From assembly GCF_040610475.1 (NCBI RefSeq), contig NZ_JBEXMJ010000004.1, positions 124,001 through 188,000 of the forward strand: 64,000 bases of DNA. Direction: 5' to 3'. The notes below the pieces were generated by a model. It searched no databases and was not told the origin of the DNA. It saw only the letters and a program-made list of their open reading frames with translations. Within the stretch, counting starts at the first letter, position 1; every line of letters begins with the position of its first letter. The DNA is from Actinopolymorpha sp. NPDC004070. GTDB taxonomy: Bacteria; Actinomycetota; Actinomycetes; Propionibacteriales; Actinopolymorphaceae. Shown piece by piece: positions 16,410 to 24,837 of this stretch. Both the position numbers and the translations under genes were made by a program.

Positions 16410-17213
16410 ATGAGCACCGAGAACCGTGACACGCGGGACCGCGCCGCCCAGGACCACGCCGCCCAGGACCGCGCCGCCCCGATCCGGGTGGAGACCAGCC
16501 CCAAGCGGGTGCGGGCGATGGTCGGCGGTCAGCCGGTCGCCGACAGCGAGCACGCTCTGCTGGTCTGGGAGAAGCCGTGCTATCCGACGTACTTCCTGCC
16601 CGCCCGCGACGTGCGCACCGACGCGCTTCGACCAACCGGTGGGCGCGAGCGGTCTCCCGGCCTGGGCGACGCCGAGATCCACACGGTCGTCGTGTCCGAG
16701 CGCGAGGCGCCGGACGCCGCCCTGTGGTACCGCGACTCCCCCGTCGCCGAGGTCCGGGACACAGTCCGCCTGGACTGGAACTCGATGGACGCGTGGTTCG
16801 AGGAGGACGAGGAGGTGTACGTCCACCCGCGCGACCCTTACAAGCGAGTCGACGTGCTGGCGACCTCCCGGCACGTACGGGTGGAGGCCGGCGGAGTGAC
16901 CGTCGCCGAGACCACCCGGGCACGGATCCTGTTCGAGACCGGCCTGCCGCCTCGCTACTACGTCCCCAAGTCCGAGGTCCGGCTCGACCTGCTGGAGCCG
17001 ACCGACCTTCAAACGCAGTGCCCCTACAAGGGAACCGCGAGCTACTACTCGGTTGTGGTCGGCGGCGACCGGCACGAGAACCTCGCCTGGTGGTACCAGC
17101 ACCCGACGTTGGAGAGCGTCAAGATCGCGGACCTCGTCGCGTTCTACAACGAGAAGATCGACCTGTACGTCGACGGACGGCTCCTGCCGCGGCCCACGAC
17201 GCCCTTCAGCTGA
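16410..17213 (+). CDS. Tandem DUF427 protein
   Basis: The 267-residue cytoplasmic protein has two DUF427 (beta-tent) domains. Domain 1, about residues 25-125, contains VRAMVGGQPVADSEHALLVWE and YPTYFLPARDVR. Domain 2, about 145-250, contains VRVEAGGVTVAETTRARILFETGLPPRYYVPKSEVR (shown here in part), CPYKGTASYYSVVVG and VAFYNEKIDLYVDG. The domain's function is not established. The ATG has an AGGGAGC site 5 bases upstream. It is transcribed toward hisF; the gap between the stops holds two inverted repeats. Confidence 0.88.
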   Translation: MSTENRDTRDRAAQDHAAQDRAAPIRVETSPKRVRAMVGGQPVADSEHALLVWEKPCYPTYFLPARDVRTDALRPTGGRERSPGLGDAEIHTVVVSEREAPDAALWYRDSPVAEVRDTVRLDWNSMDAWFEEDEEVYVHPRDPYKRVDVLATSRHVRVEAGGVTVAETTRARILFETGLPPRYYVPKSEVRLDLLEPTDLQTQCPYKGTASYYSVVVGGDRHENLAWWYQHPTLESVKIADLVAFYNEKIDLYVDGRLLPRPTTPFS

Positions 17214-17238
17214 TCAGCCGGGGCACCCCAAACCTCGA

Positions 17239-17284
17239 AGCTGGGAAGACTTCTGGGGCCTGGCACCCACTACTCTTCCCAGCT
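17239..17284. terminator. Long-loop inverted repeat after the DUF427 gene
   Basis: AGCTGGGAAGA and TCTTCCCAGCT form a perfect 11-bp stem around a 24-base spacer that contains a further GGG/CCC pairing. It starts 25 bp after the DUF427 stop and is probably its terminator. Confidence 0.55.
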
Positions 17285-17302
17285 CGCCGAATCGGGTGCG
17301 CA

Positions 17303-17324
17303 GGATTCTTCCGCGGAAGAATCC
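17303..17324. repeat. Palindromic element A, copy 3 (perfect 22-bp palindrome)
   Basis: GATTCTTCCGCGGAAGAATC with one more G and C at the ends: every base pairs. It lies 6 bp from the hisF stop and about 90 bp from the stop of the convergent DUF427 gene. It is the most perfect copy of the element at 15302 and 15361. Confidence 0.8.
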
Positions 17325-17330
17325 GGCAGC

Positions 17331-18104
17331 TCAGCGGACGACGTGGCCGGCTGCGCGCAAGGTGTCCTTGACGTCGGCGATCCGGAGGTCGCCGAAGTGG
17401 AAGACGCTCGCCGCCAGCACGGCGTCCGCGCCGGCGTCGATAGCGGGCGGGAAGTCCGAGAGCTTCCCCGCTCCGCCGCTGGCGATCAACGGGATGTTCA
17501 CCACCTTGCGGACGGCGGCGATCATCTCCACGTCGTAGCCCGCCTTCGTGCCGTCGGCGTCCATGGAGTTGAGCAGGATCTCCCCCGCTCCCAGCTCGGC
17601 TCCACGCCGCGCCCACTCCACCGCGTCCAGCCCGGCGCCTCGGCGGCCGCCGTGCGTGGTCACCTCGAACCCGGACGGCATCCCCTCGGCCCGGCGCGCG
17701 TCCACCGACAGCACCAGCACCTGCGAGCCGAACCGGTGGGCGATCTCGGCCACCAGGTCCGGCCGGGCGATCGCCGCGGTGTTGACCCCGACCTTGTCCG
17801 CGCCGGCCCGCAACAGCCGGTCGACGTCCTCCACCGACCGCACGCCCCCGCCGACCGTCAGTGGGATGAACACCTGCTCGGCCGTACGGCGTACGACGTC
17901 CTGGGTGGTCTCCCGGCCCTGCGCGGACGCGGAGACGTCGAGGAACGTGAGCTCGTCCGCGCCCTCGGCGTCGTAGACCTTGGCCATCTCCACCGGGTCG
18001 CCGGCGTCGCGGAGGTCGGCGAAGTTGACGCCCTTCACGACCCGGCCGGCGTCGACGTCGAGGCACGGGATGACCCGGACCGCGAGGCTGCTGCTGCCGG
18101 TCAT
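17331..18104 (-). CDS. hisF: Imidazole glycerol phosphate synthase cyclase subunit
   Basis: The 257-residue (beta-alpha)8 protein has the HisF hallmarks [18 protein letters not shown] (first catalytic Asp), [33 protein letters not shown] (second catalytic Asp), and [12 protein letters not shown]. With HisH it makes IGP and AICAR from PRFAR. Its ATG overlaps the stop of the PEBP gene by 4 bases, so it is translated with that gene and is cut off from priA by five unrelated genes. The next gene in this direction is convergent, so hisI, which often follows hisF, is not here. Confidence 0.97.
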   Translation of the reverse strand: MTGSSSLAVRVIPCLDVDAGRVVKGVNFADLRDAGDPVEMAKVYDAEGADELTFLDVSASAQGRETTQDVVRRTAEQVFIPLTVGGGVRSVEDVDRLLRAGADKVGVNTAAIARPDLVAEIAHRFGSQVLVLSVDARRAEGMPSGFEVTTHGGRRGAGLDAVEWARRGAELGAGEILLNSMDADGTKAGYDVEMIAAVRKVVNIPLIASGGAGKLSDFPPAIDAGADAVLAASVFHFGDLRIADVKDTLRAAGHVVR

Positions 18105-18634
18105 GCCTCGAAGGTCGGCACGAGCATGGCCCGGCCGACCGTGTGCCCGAACAGGTTGAAGCCGAGCAGCGCCGGGCTCGCACCCTCGGGCAGGTCGAGG
18201 GACTCGACGTCGAGGGCGTGCACCACGAAGTAGTAGCGGTGTGGGCCGTGTCCGGGCGGCGGCGCGGCGCCGAGGTACTGGCGTACGCCGCCGTCGTTGG
18301 TGAGCGTGACCGCGCCGTCGGGCAGCTTGGCGCCGTCGGCGTCACCGGCGCCGGTGGGCAGCTCGGTCGTGGTCACCGGGAGGTTGTAGACCGCCCAGTG
18401 CCAGAAGCCGCTGCCGGTCGGAGCGTCCGGGTCGTAGACGGTCACAGCGAAGCCGCGGGTCTCCTCCGGGAAGCCCGACCAGGCCAGGTGCGGTGAGGTG
18501 TCGGACCCGCCCGCACCGAAGATCCCGGACAGATGCGGCGTCGCCATCGTCTGACCGTCGGCGATGTCGTCGCTGGTCAAAGTGAACGAAGCCACCTTCG
18601 ACAGCGCGTCGTAGGGATTCGGTGCCGAGCTCAT
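18101..18634 (-). CDS. YbhB/YbcL-type PEBP (Raf-kinase-inhibitor-like) protein
   Basis: The 177-residue protein has the bacterial PEBP pattern: [40 protein letters not shown] (quoted in part; the DPDAPT and HW residues form the ligand pocket) and [22 protein letters not shown]. It has no signal peptide. Bacterial members bind small anionic or lipid-like ligands; function is poorly defined. A strong GAGGAGG site precedes the ATG. It overlaps hisF by 4 bases and lies 62 bp after plsC, so it may be read with the lipid operon upstream. Confidence 0.92.
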   Translation of the reverse strand: MSSAPNPYDALSKVASFTLTSDDIADGQTMATPHLSGIFGAGGSDTSPHLAWSGFPEETRGFAVTVYDPDAPTGSGFWHWAVYNLPVTTTELPTGAGDADGAKLPDGAVTLTNDGGVRQYLGAAPPPGHGPHRYYFVVHALDVESLDLPEGASPALLGFNLFGHTVGRAMLVPTFEA

Positions 18635-18696
18635 GGATCCTCCTCAGCCGGTGGTTCCTCGGTCCGCAGGACGAAGGCTAGCGCCATGCACCCCCG

Positions 18697-19629
18697 CTAG
18701 CGCCACGCACCGCGCTTGCGGCCCTCGGCGGGCGGAGCGGTCTGTTCCCAGATCCGCCGCCACGACGCGACCTGCGGCCCGGACGGGTCGGGCGTCTCGC
18801 CGCGCGCGGCTCGCCGGGTGGCATCCCACCAGGTGGTCGCGTCCTCGTCGAGCAGCCGCGCGACAGCCTCGGAGATGCGGGGCGCGAACGTACGCGGCGC
18901 CTCTCCCTCGGCCGGCCAGATCGGCGCACCGAACCGGATCCGCACCGGCATCCGGCCCGGACGGGGCCAGCCGCGCCCGCGCGGCATCGCGGCGTAGGAG
19001 CCGCGGATCCCGATCGGTACGACGGGTACGCCGTGCTCGACGGCCAGCCAGGACGCGCCCAGGCGGAACCGCGTGGCCCAGCCGTCCACCGACCGCGTGC
19101 CCTCGGGGAACACCACGACGTTCCAGCCCTGGTCGAGCAGGTCGCCCGGCGTGGTCGACAGGGTGCCGCCGCGGCGTTCGATCGGGAAGGTGTTGAACAC
19201 CATCGCCGAACCGCTGGCCCGCCACCAGGTGTCGAAGAAGTAGTCGGCCGCGGCCGCCACGGCGGTCCGCCGGCGCCACTCGTCCGGCAGCGAGCACAGG
19301 ATGAGCGGGGTGTCCAGGTGCGAGGTGTGGTTGGCCACGAACAGCACCGGCGGCTTCAGCGTGGTGAGGACGTCCAGCCCGGCCGCCTGCGGCGTGATCG
19401 TGGAACTCAGCAACGGGTGCAGACCGAAGCGCTGCACCACGTCGCGGACGGCGTTGGCGGTGGGGGTGCGAGCCCAGGCCGTCGGGAACACCGAGGGCTG
19501 CTTGGGCGGCTGGAACGGCTGGGCCGACAGCGGCACCAGCGGCCGCCGCCCCCAGCGCCAGCCGCGTGCCACCGTCCGTACGTCCTGCGCGGTCTCCCTG
19601 ACGAAGCGCACGGGGTTCTTGTTGCTCAT
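18697..19629 (-). CDS. 1-acyl-sn-glycerol-3-phosphate acyltransferase (PlsC family)
   Basis: The 310-residue protein has the acyltransferase motifs NHTSHLDTPLI (HX4D, catalytic), the Arg block FNTFPIERRG, VVFPEGTRSVDG (substrate phosphate binding) and VPVVPIGIRG. It would esterify lysophosphatidate or a related alcohol phosphate. The long N-terminal part (about 100 residues, without clear membrane segments) and C-terminal tail exceed the core domain. It lies 7 bases downstream of the LarA-like gene and ends the four-gene lipid-type operon. Confidence 0.9.
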   Translation of the reverse strand: MSNKNPVRFVRETAQDVRTVARGWRWGRRPLVPLSAQPFQPPKQPSVFPTAWARTPTANAVRDVVQRFGLHPLLSSTITPQAAGLDVLTTLKPPVLFVANHTSHLDTPLILCSLPDEWRRRTAVAAAADYFFDTWWRASGSAMVFNTFPIERRGGTLSTTPGDLLDQGWNVVVFPEGTRSVDGWATRFRLGASWLAVEHGVPVVPIGIRGSYAAMPRGRGWPRPGRMPVRIRFGAPIWPAEGEAPRTFAPRISEAVARLLDEDATTWWDATRRAARGETPDPSGPQVASWRRIWEQTAPPAEGRKRGAWR

Positions 19630-19636
19630 GCCGGGC

Positions 19637-21217
19637 TCACCGCACGTCCGAGATCAGGTGCGGCGGGTTGTGCGTGTAGGTGATCGACGGCGAACGCCCG
19701 ACCGTGCCGCTTACCATCTCCAGCGCGTCGGCCAGCGTGGACGCGGCCCGGAAGCCCATGCGCTCCACCGCACGGCGGTCCGCGCCGACCCACACGACGT
19801 CGCCCACGTGGTCCATCGCGTGCGCCGCCCAGTACCACATGTAGAACGGGTGCACGCCGTGGTAGGCGTACGACGTGCGGTAGAGGTGGATGTACCACGG
19901 GTCGGTGGCGTACTGCTTCTCGAAGCGCTGCTCGATGGTCGCCGGGTCGGTCGACTCCGCCAGCACCTCCTCGAAGAAGTCGACGTAGCTCGGGTGGTGC
20001 AGCTGGCTGAACTCGTACGGCACCGGGTGGTAGAGGATGACCGCCCCGCCGGGGCGGACCACCGGCTTGTTGCGGTAGGAGTTGAAGAAGTAGCCGAGCC
20101 CCATGCAGGTGGCGAGGATGGGGTTCATCACCGCGTCGACGTTGTACGGGCAGAGGTACGGCACGCCCATGATGAGGACGTCGGACTGGCCCTGCACCTC
20201 GACCGCCTGCTGGCGGTAGACGTTCTCCAGCGTCTTCTCGTGCACCGCCTCGGTCTCACCGGCGTGCACACCGGTGATGCCGTAGGGCGCCTGCATCCCC
20301 TGGAAGATCTTCCGCTTCATCTTCGACGGGGCCAGCGCGAGCCCGCGCTTGGCTGCCAGCATGGTGGCCTGGTCGCGGACGTTCCACTCCCACTCGCGCT
20401 TGTTGAGGAACTCGTACGGCGCGGGGAACACGTCGTTGTTGAGCGTGGTCTCGATCGTGAAGATCTTCAGGTGGTCCTTCAGCAGCCGGCCCATCCGCCA
20501 GGCGGAGTGGTGCATGGCCGACTTCTTGTGGTCCATGAAGGACCGCGAGTGGACCATGGTCTTGCTGTTGTGGTGGTGGCGCAGCGAGCGGTAGGACGCC
20601 AGGCCGATCGGCACCGACTTGTGCCCGCCGTCCATCGGCACGATGTTGATGTTGACGTACACCAGCAGGTCGGACTGCGCCGCCCGCTTGTTGATCTCGA
20701 CCTCTTCGCCCTGGTCGGTGGTCCCGATGAACTCGAGGTTGTCGGGGTCCTCGGCGTCGTGGTTGTAGAGCAGTCCGTCCGGCGCGAACGAGCGGTAGAC
20801 CCGCTCGCCCAGGGCGTGCTTGAGCTCGCTCGGCGTCATCCGCCGGTGCAGGGCCAGCGCCGCGATGATCTGCACGTCGTCCACGCCGGCCTCGGCAGCC
20901 ATCGTCAGCACCTGCTCGATGACCCGCTGCCGGATGTCCGGGCGCTTCATCGGGGGCAGCGGCAGCGACACGTCGTCGAAGGCGATGGTGAGCTTCATGC
21001 CCGGCCGCAGCAGCGCCCGCAGCGGCTCGGAGTTCTCCGGCTCCTCCAGGGCGTGTTTGATCGCCCCGTCGACGTCGCGCAACGCCGGCAGCGATTCCGG
21101 GGAATAGACCACCCGGGTGCCGAGCGGGAACTTCTCCAGCCGGAACCCTTCGCCCTCGTGGACGATGAGGGGTGGCGTACGGTCGTCGACCTCGAGTACG
21201 AATCCTGGTCGGCTCAC
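19637..21217 (-). CDS. LarA-like (DUF2088) protein
   Basis: The 526-residue protein resembles the nickel-pincer lactate racemase LarA: RPDIRQRVIEQVL, ALALHRRMTPSELKHALGERV (the LHR block), and MDGGHKSVPIGLASYRS, where the Lys corresponds to the LarA cofactor-attachment Lys. LarA itself is about 425 residues; this one is longer. No larB, larC or larE gene for cofactor synthesis is in the window. The GTG start is preceded by AAGGAG and overlaps the stop of the alcohol dehydrogenase gene (GTGA). Its role in the lipid-type operon is unknown; a 2-hydroxyacid or similar substrate is possible. Confidence 0.78.
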   Translation of the reverse strand: MSRPGFVLEVDDRTPPLIVHEGEGFRLEKFPLGTRVVYSPESLPALRDVDGAIKHALEEPENSEPLRALLRPGMKLTIAFDDVSLPLPPMKRPDIRQRVIEQVLTMAAEAGVDDVQIIAALALHRRMTPSELKHALGERVYRSFAPDGLLYNHDAEDPDNLEFIGTTDQGEEVEINKRAAQSDLLVYVNINIVPMDGGHKSVPIGLASYRSLRHHHNSKTMVHSRSFMDHKKSAMHHSAWRMGRLLKDHLKIFTIETTLNNDVFPAPYEFLNKREWEWNVRDQATMLAAKRGLALAPSKMKRKIFQGMQAPYGITGVHAGETEAVHEKTLENVYRQQAVEVQGQSDVLIMGVPYLCPYNVDAVMNPILATCMGLGYFFNSYRNKPVVRPGGAVILYHPVPYEFSQLHHPSYVDFFEEVLAESTDPATIEQRFEKQYATDPWYIHLYRTSYAYHGVHPFYMWYWAAHAMDHVGDVVWVGADRRAVERMGFRAASTLADALEMVSGTVGRSPSITYTHNPPHLISDVR

Positions 21218-22398
21218 CTGCTGCTCCTTAGGTCGAACGCCACCTTGACGGTCCCCAGCCGCCCGGCCGAGTGGGCATGGTCGAGCGCCTCCCGCCAACG
21301 GTAGAGGGGGTAACGGCCGCCGACCACGCCGTCCAACGGCGCGCTCGCGGCCAGGTCGAAGGCCCGGGCGAAGGCTTCGCGGCCCTGGGTGGCGTAGGTG
21401 CCCACGACCTCCAGCTCCCGGAACCACACCGGCGACAGGTCCGCTCCGGCGGCCGGCATGCCCGACAGCACCACCCGGCCGCCGGCCCGGGTGACCCGCA
21501 GAGTCGTGCTGAGGGAGTCCTTGCTGCCCACGGCGTCGATCGCGACGTCCACGCCGCCGAGCAGGAACTCACCGCTGCGGTCGGGGGAAAGCCGGAACGC
21601 CTGGGTGGCCCGGCGCACCCGGGCGGGCACCTCGTCGGGTGAGAGCACGTCGGTCGCGCCGAACGCCCTGGCCAGCTCGCGCTGCCGGGCGTGCTTGGCG
21701 ACCACGCTGATCCGGCCCGCCGGGGTCAGCTCGCGCAGCGCCAGCGTGGCGAACAACCCGACCGCGCCGGCACCGGACACCAGCACCGACCCGCCGTCGG
21801 GCACCTGGGCCCGCATCGCGGTGTGCACCGCGCAGGCGATCGGCTCGACCAGCACTGCGCGCTCGTCGGACAGCCCGTCGGGTACGGCGTGCAGCTGGCT
21901 GCGGTGGGCCACCAGCTGACCGCCCCAGCCGCCTCCGGTGTCGGCGCAGTAGCCGGTCTGCAGGCCGGGAGAGACGTGCCCGACCGTGACCCGGTCGCAC
22001 CGGTTGGTCTGCCCGTTAGCACACGACTGGCAGCGCTCCACCCCGCGGGCCGCGCAGGACAGCACCGGGTCGAGCACCACGCGGGTGCCGGCGGGCAGGT
22101 CCTCACAGTCGTCGACCAGCTCGCCGACCACCTCGTGGCCGGGCACGAACGGCATCGACACCAGGGCGGAGAAGTACATGCTGGTCTGCCCGAACAGCGC
22201 GCCGAGGTCGGAGCCGCAGATGCCGGACAGGATCGGCTTGACCCGCGCCCAGCCGGCGGCCACGCTGCGCGGCTCCGCACGGTTGACCAGCCGCACGGGT
22301 GCGGCCGGGCCGGTGAGGATGCCCGGAACCCGGCCACCGACCGCCCGGGCCGCGATGTAGCGAGGCATCGAGCGGTACATCTCCAACGCCAGCATCAT
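21214..22398 (-). CDS. Zinc-binding medium-chain alcohol dehydrogenase
   Basis: The 394-residue MDR protein has the catalytic zinc ligands in SGICGSDLGAL and PFVPGHEVVGEL, a structural zinc group around CAARGVERCQSCANGQTNRC, and a cofactor-binding VLVSGAGAVGLFATLAL. The cap GTYATQGREAFARAFDL and KVAFDL end are usual for the family. It would interconvert an alcohol and an aldehyde or ketone. The start ATG overlaps the stop of the reductase/HAD gene by 4 bases. It may act on the fatty alcohol or aldehyde product of that protein, an inference from position only. Confidence 0.88.
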   Translation of the reverse strand: MMLALEMYRSMPRYIAARAVGGRVPGILTGPAAPVRLVNRAEPRSVAAGWARVKPILSGICGSDLGALFGQTSMYFSALVSMPFVPGHEVVGELVDDCEDLPAGTRVVLDPVLSCAARGVERCQSCANGQTNRCDRVTVGHVSPGLQTGYCADTGGGWGGQLVAHRSQLHAVPDGLSDERAVLVEPIACAVHTAMRAQVPDGGSVLVSGAGAVGLFATLALRELTPAGRISVVAKHARQRELARAFGATDVLSPDEVPARVRRATQAFRLSPDRSGEFLLGGVDVAIDAVGSKDSLSTTLRVTRAGGRVVLSGMPAAGADLSPVWFRELEVVGTYATQGREAFARAFDLAASAPLDGVVGGRYPLYRWREALDHAHSAGRLGTVKVAFDLRSSR

Positions 22399-24674
22399 GA
22401 GCTGCTCCCGGAGGTCGCGCCGGGCAGGGCCAGTCGGGACACCGAACTCGAGGTCTTCCACTCCTCCACCGGCCAGCGGCCCTTGCGGGCCTCCCGCCAC
22501 AGGTGGACGTCGGGGCTGACCGCGACCGGGCGGCCGACCACGCGCAGCATCGGCAGGTCGGAGTGGCTGTCGGCGTAGGCGTACGACTTCGACAGGTCGA
22601 GGCCGCGCTGGGCGGCGTAGCGCTTCAGCCAGGCCGCCCGAGCCTCGCCCACCAGCGGCGGGCCGGACAGGAACCCGGTGCACCGGCCGCGGTCGTCGAC
22701 GGCCAGGTCTGCCGCCACGATCTCGTCGAACAACGGCTCCAGCGGGCGGGTCAGCGGACGGATCGCGCCGGTGATGAGCACGGTGCGGTGCCCGGCCGCC
22801 TGGTGGGCGCGCACCCGGCGCAGGGCCGCGGCGGACACGCGTTCGAGCACGTGCTGGGACAGCGTCTCGTCGACGATGTGCTCCAGCTCGGCGAGGTCGG
22901 CCCCGGCGTAACGGCGGTAGACCGAGCGCAGGAAGCGGCCGCGGTCCTTGCGTTCGGCGTTCAGGAAACCGGGCAGCCGCCGCACCAGCGCGCCGAGCTC
23001 GCGGGCCCGGCCCTGCTGGTCCAGCTCGGGCATCCGCAGCCAGAGGTAGGTCTCCACGACGTTGGACGACAACAGCGTTCCGTCCATGTCGAACGCTGCC
23101 ACGATGTCCTCACCCGCGGGCAGCTGCGACGCCACCGCGGGGGTGGAGCGGCCGCGCCGGCGGCGGATCACGTCGTACCTGCGCATCGCCTCGGTGACGG
23201 CCGGGCAGTGCACCTCGACGAAGTAGTGGTGCCAGTCGAAGTTGGTGATGTCGAAGGAGAAGTCCCGCTGGTCCTCCAGGTCGAGGCCGTTGTAGAGCGC
23301 GACGGTGCGGTCGTCGGTGAAGACCAGCTCGGTCTCGAGGTAGGGGCGGTACAGGTCGTGGTAGCGGCGCAGGAAGTCCAGCCGCCGCCGCTGCTGGTCG
23401 AGGTCTCGGGCGAGCTTGCGGACGCGTTCGCCGCGTGGTGCGTGGGTGATGAGGAAGTCGGCCGCCTTGTGGGCGCGTTCGCCGAGTGCGAGTGTGCGTT
23501 CGACCTGCTCACCGCCGGGGAACCGCCACGTCGGCAGCCGCACCGCGCCGCGTTCGCTCATGTCGAACGGGTGCGCGTCGAAGTACTCGTGGACGAGCTC
23601 GAACACCATTGCGAACGTGAGCGGGTTGCGCAGTCCCGACGTCACCTGGAAGTACGCCGGACTGCCCGGGTCGGGGCGCTCCGCCGCGGCCGCCAGGGTG
23701 GCGTTGACCACGTGGTCGACCGGCACGATGTCGCACTGGGAGTCCGGGCTCGCGGGGAACTCCGGCAGCTCACCCCGGCCGTAGGCCAGGATCAGCGGCT
23801 CGGCCATCTTGAAGCCCTCGATCCAGCCCGGGTGGGGGGTCTCGAGTGCGCTCTCGATGATGCTCGGCCGCATGATCGTGACCGGCAGCGGTGCGCCGAC
23901 CTCCTCCACGACGCGTTCGCCCAGAGCCTTGGTGAACGTGTAGACGTCGGTCCAGCCGAGCGACCGTGCCCGCTCCCCGCCGGCCTCGACCAGCTTGGTG
24001 TCCACCCACTCCTTGCGGCGCCGCTCGGTGTCCTGGGCGGAGGTGATCGGCCCGGCCCGGCGGTGCTCCCGCTCGGCCTCCCGGCGCAGCTTGGAAAGGA
24101 CGCCGGGCGCCCGCGAGGTCTCCTCGATCCGGTCGCGCATGGCCTGGCCCCAGCGGGCCTCGGTGCGCCAGTCGGCGGTGTGGTCGACCGGCCCCTCGGG
24201 GATCGCGCCGCGGCGGCGGCCGGAGACGTACGCCGTGGACACGTGGACGTAGTGGGCCTGGCTGCCGCTGTCGAGGATGCGGCGCAGCAGCATCTCGGTG
24301 CCGAGCACGTTGGTCTGGAACGCCTGGTGGATCGGCGGGTCGAACGACACGTCGCCGGCGCAGTGGATCACCACGTCGAGATCGCCCGGCAACTCCGGAA
24401 CGTCGGACAGGTCGCCTTCGAGCACGCTCATCCGGGCGTCGAGCAGGGCCGCGGTGTCACCGTCGTACCGGGACCGGGCCTGTTCGAAAATCGGCTTGTT
24501 GAGCAGTTGCTCCATCCGTGCCCGCCCGGTCAGCGACCCCTTGGGGCGGACCAGTGCCACCACGTGGGTGCCCGGGAGGTCACGGAGGATGCGGTGCAGC
24601 AGTGCCTCGCCGACGAAGCCGGTGACGCCGGTGAGTAGCATCCGCTTCCCGTCGAGTCGCTCCCTGAGCCTCAA
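22395..24674 (-). CDS. Fatty acyl reductase (SDR) - HAD-IB hydrolase fusion
   Basis: The 759-residue protein has two enzymes. Residues about 8-380 are an extended SDR of the fatty-acyl-CoA reductase/male-sterility type: MLLTGVTGFVGEALLHRIL (NADPH binding), VIHCAGDVSFD, HVSTAYVSG, and the catalytic YTFTKALGE (YxxxK), followed by a FAR-type C-terminal region to about 500. Residues about 515-740 are a HAD-IB phosphatase: AFDMDGTLLSSNVVE, VLITGA and YADSHSDLPML. I chose the TTG start because GGAGG stands 7 bases upstream and the SDR fold starts 11 residues later. It is the first gene of the lipid-type operon; the 163 bp before it would hold the promoter. Confidence 0.85.
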   Translation of the reverse strand: MRLRERLDGKRMLLTGVTGFVGEALLHRILRDLPGTHVVALVRPKGSLTGRARMEQLLNKPIFEQARSRYDGDTAALLDARMSVLEGDLSDVPELPGDLDVVIHCAGDVSFDPPIHQAFQTNVLGTEMLLRRILDSGSQAHYVHVSTAYVSGRRRGAIPEGPVDHTADWRTEARWGQAMRDRIEETSRAPGVLSKLRREAEREHRRAGPITSAQDTERRRKEWVDTKLVEAGGERARSLGWTDVYTFTKALGERVVEEVGAPLPVTIMRPSIIESALETPHPGWIEGFKMAEPLILAYGRGELPEFPASPDSQCDIVPVDHVVNATLAAAAERPDPGSPAYFQVTSGLRNPLTFAMVFELVHEYFDAHPFDMSERGAVRLPTWRFPGGEQVERTLALGERAHKAADFLITHAPRGERVRKLARDLDQQRRRLDFLRRYHDLYRPYLETELVFTDDRTVALYNGLDLEDQRDFSFDITNFDWHHYFVEVHCPAVTEAMRRYDVIRRRRGRSTPAVASQLPAGEDIVAAFDMDGTLLSSNVVETYLWLRMPELDQQGRARELGALVRRLPGFLNAERKDRGRFLRSVYRRYAGADLAELEHIVDETLSQHVLERVSAAALRRVRAHQAAGHRTVLITGAIRPLTRPLEPLFDEIVAADLAVDDRGRCTGFLSGPPLVGEARAAWLKRYAAQRGLDLSKSYAYADSHSDLPMLRVVGRPVAVSPDVHLWREARKGRWPVEEWKTSSSVSRLALPGATSGSSS

Positions 24675-24837
24675 CTCTTCCCCTCCGTCGACATGGTGAT
24701 GACAGGTCCAGCGGGGTCCCCCGGGCTGGTTTCGCAACACCCTATCCGCACGCCCGCGGGCAACGGCCCAGCCCGTCCGGAAGTCGCTCGCGGATCGCGC
24801 GCTTCGCCCGTTCGCCGCACTCCAGGGTGCGTCGTGG

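Noticed and set aside
24675..24837. A riboswitch or small RNA before the lipid-type operon
   Set aside because: No recognisable conserved riboswitch core or terminator/antiterminator pair was seen in the 163 bp; only a promoter is expected.
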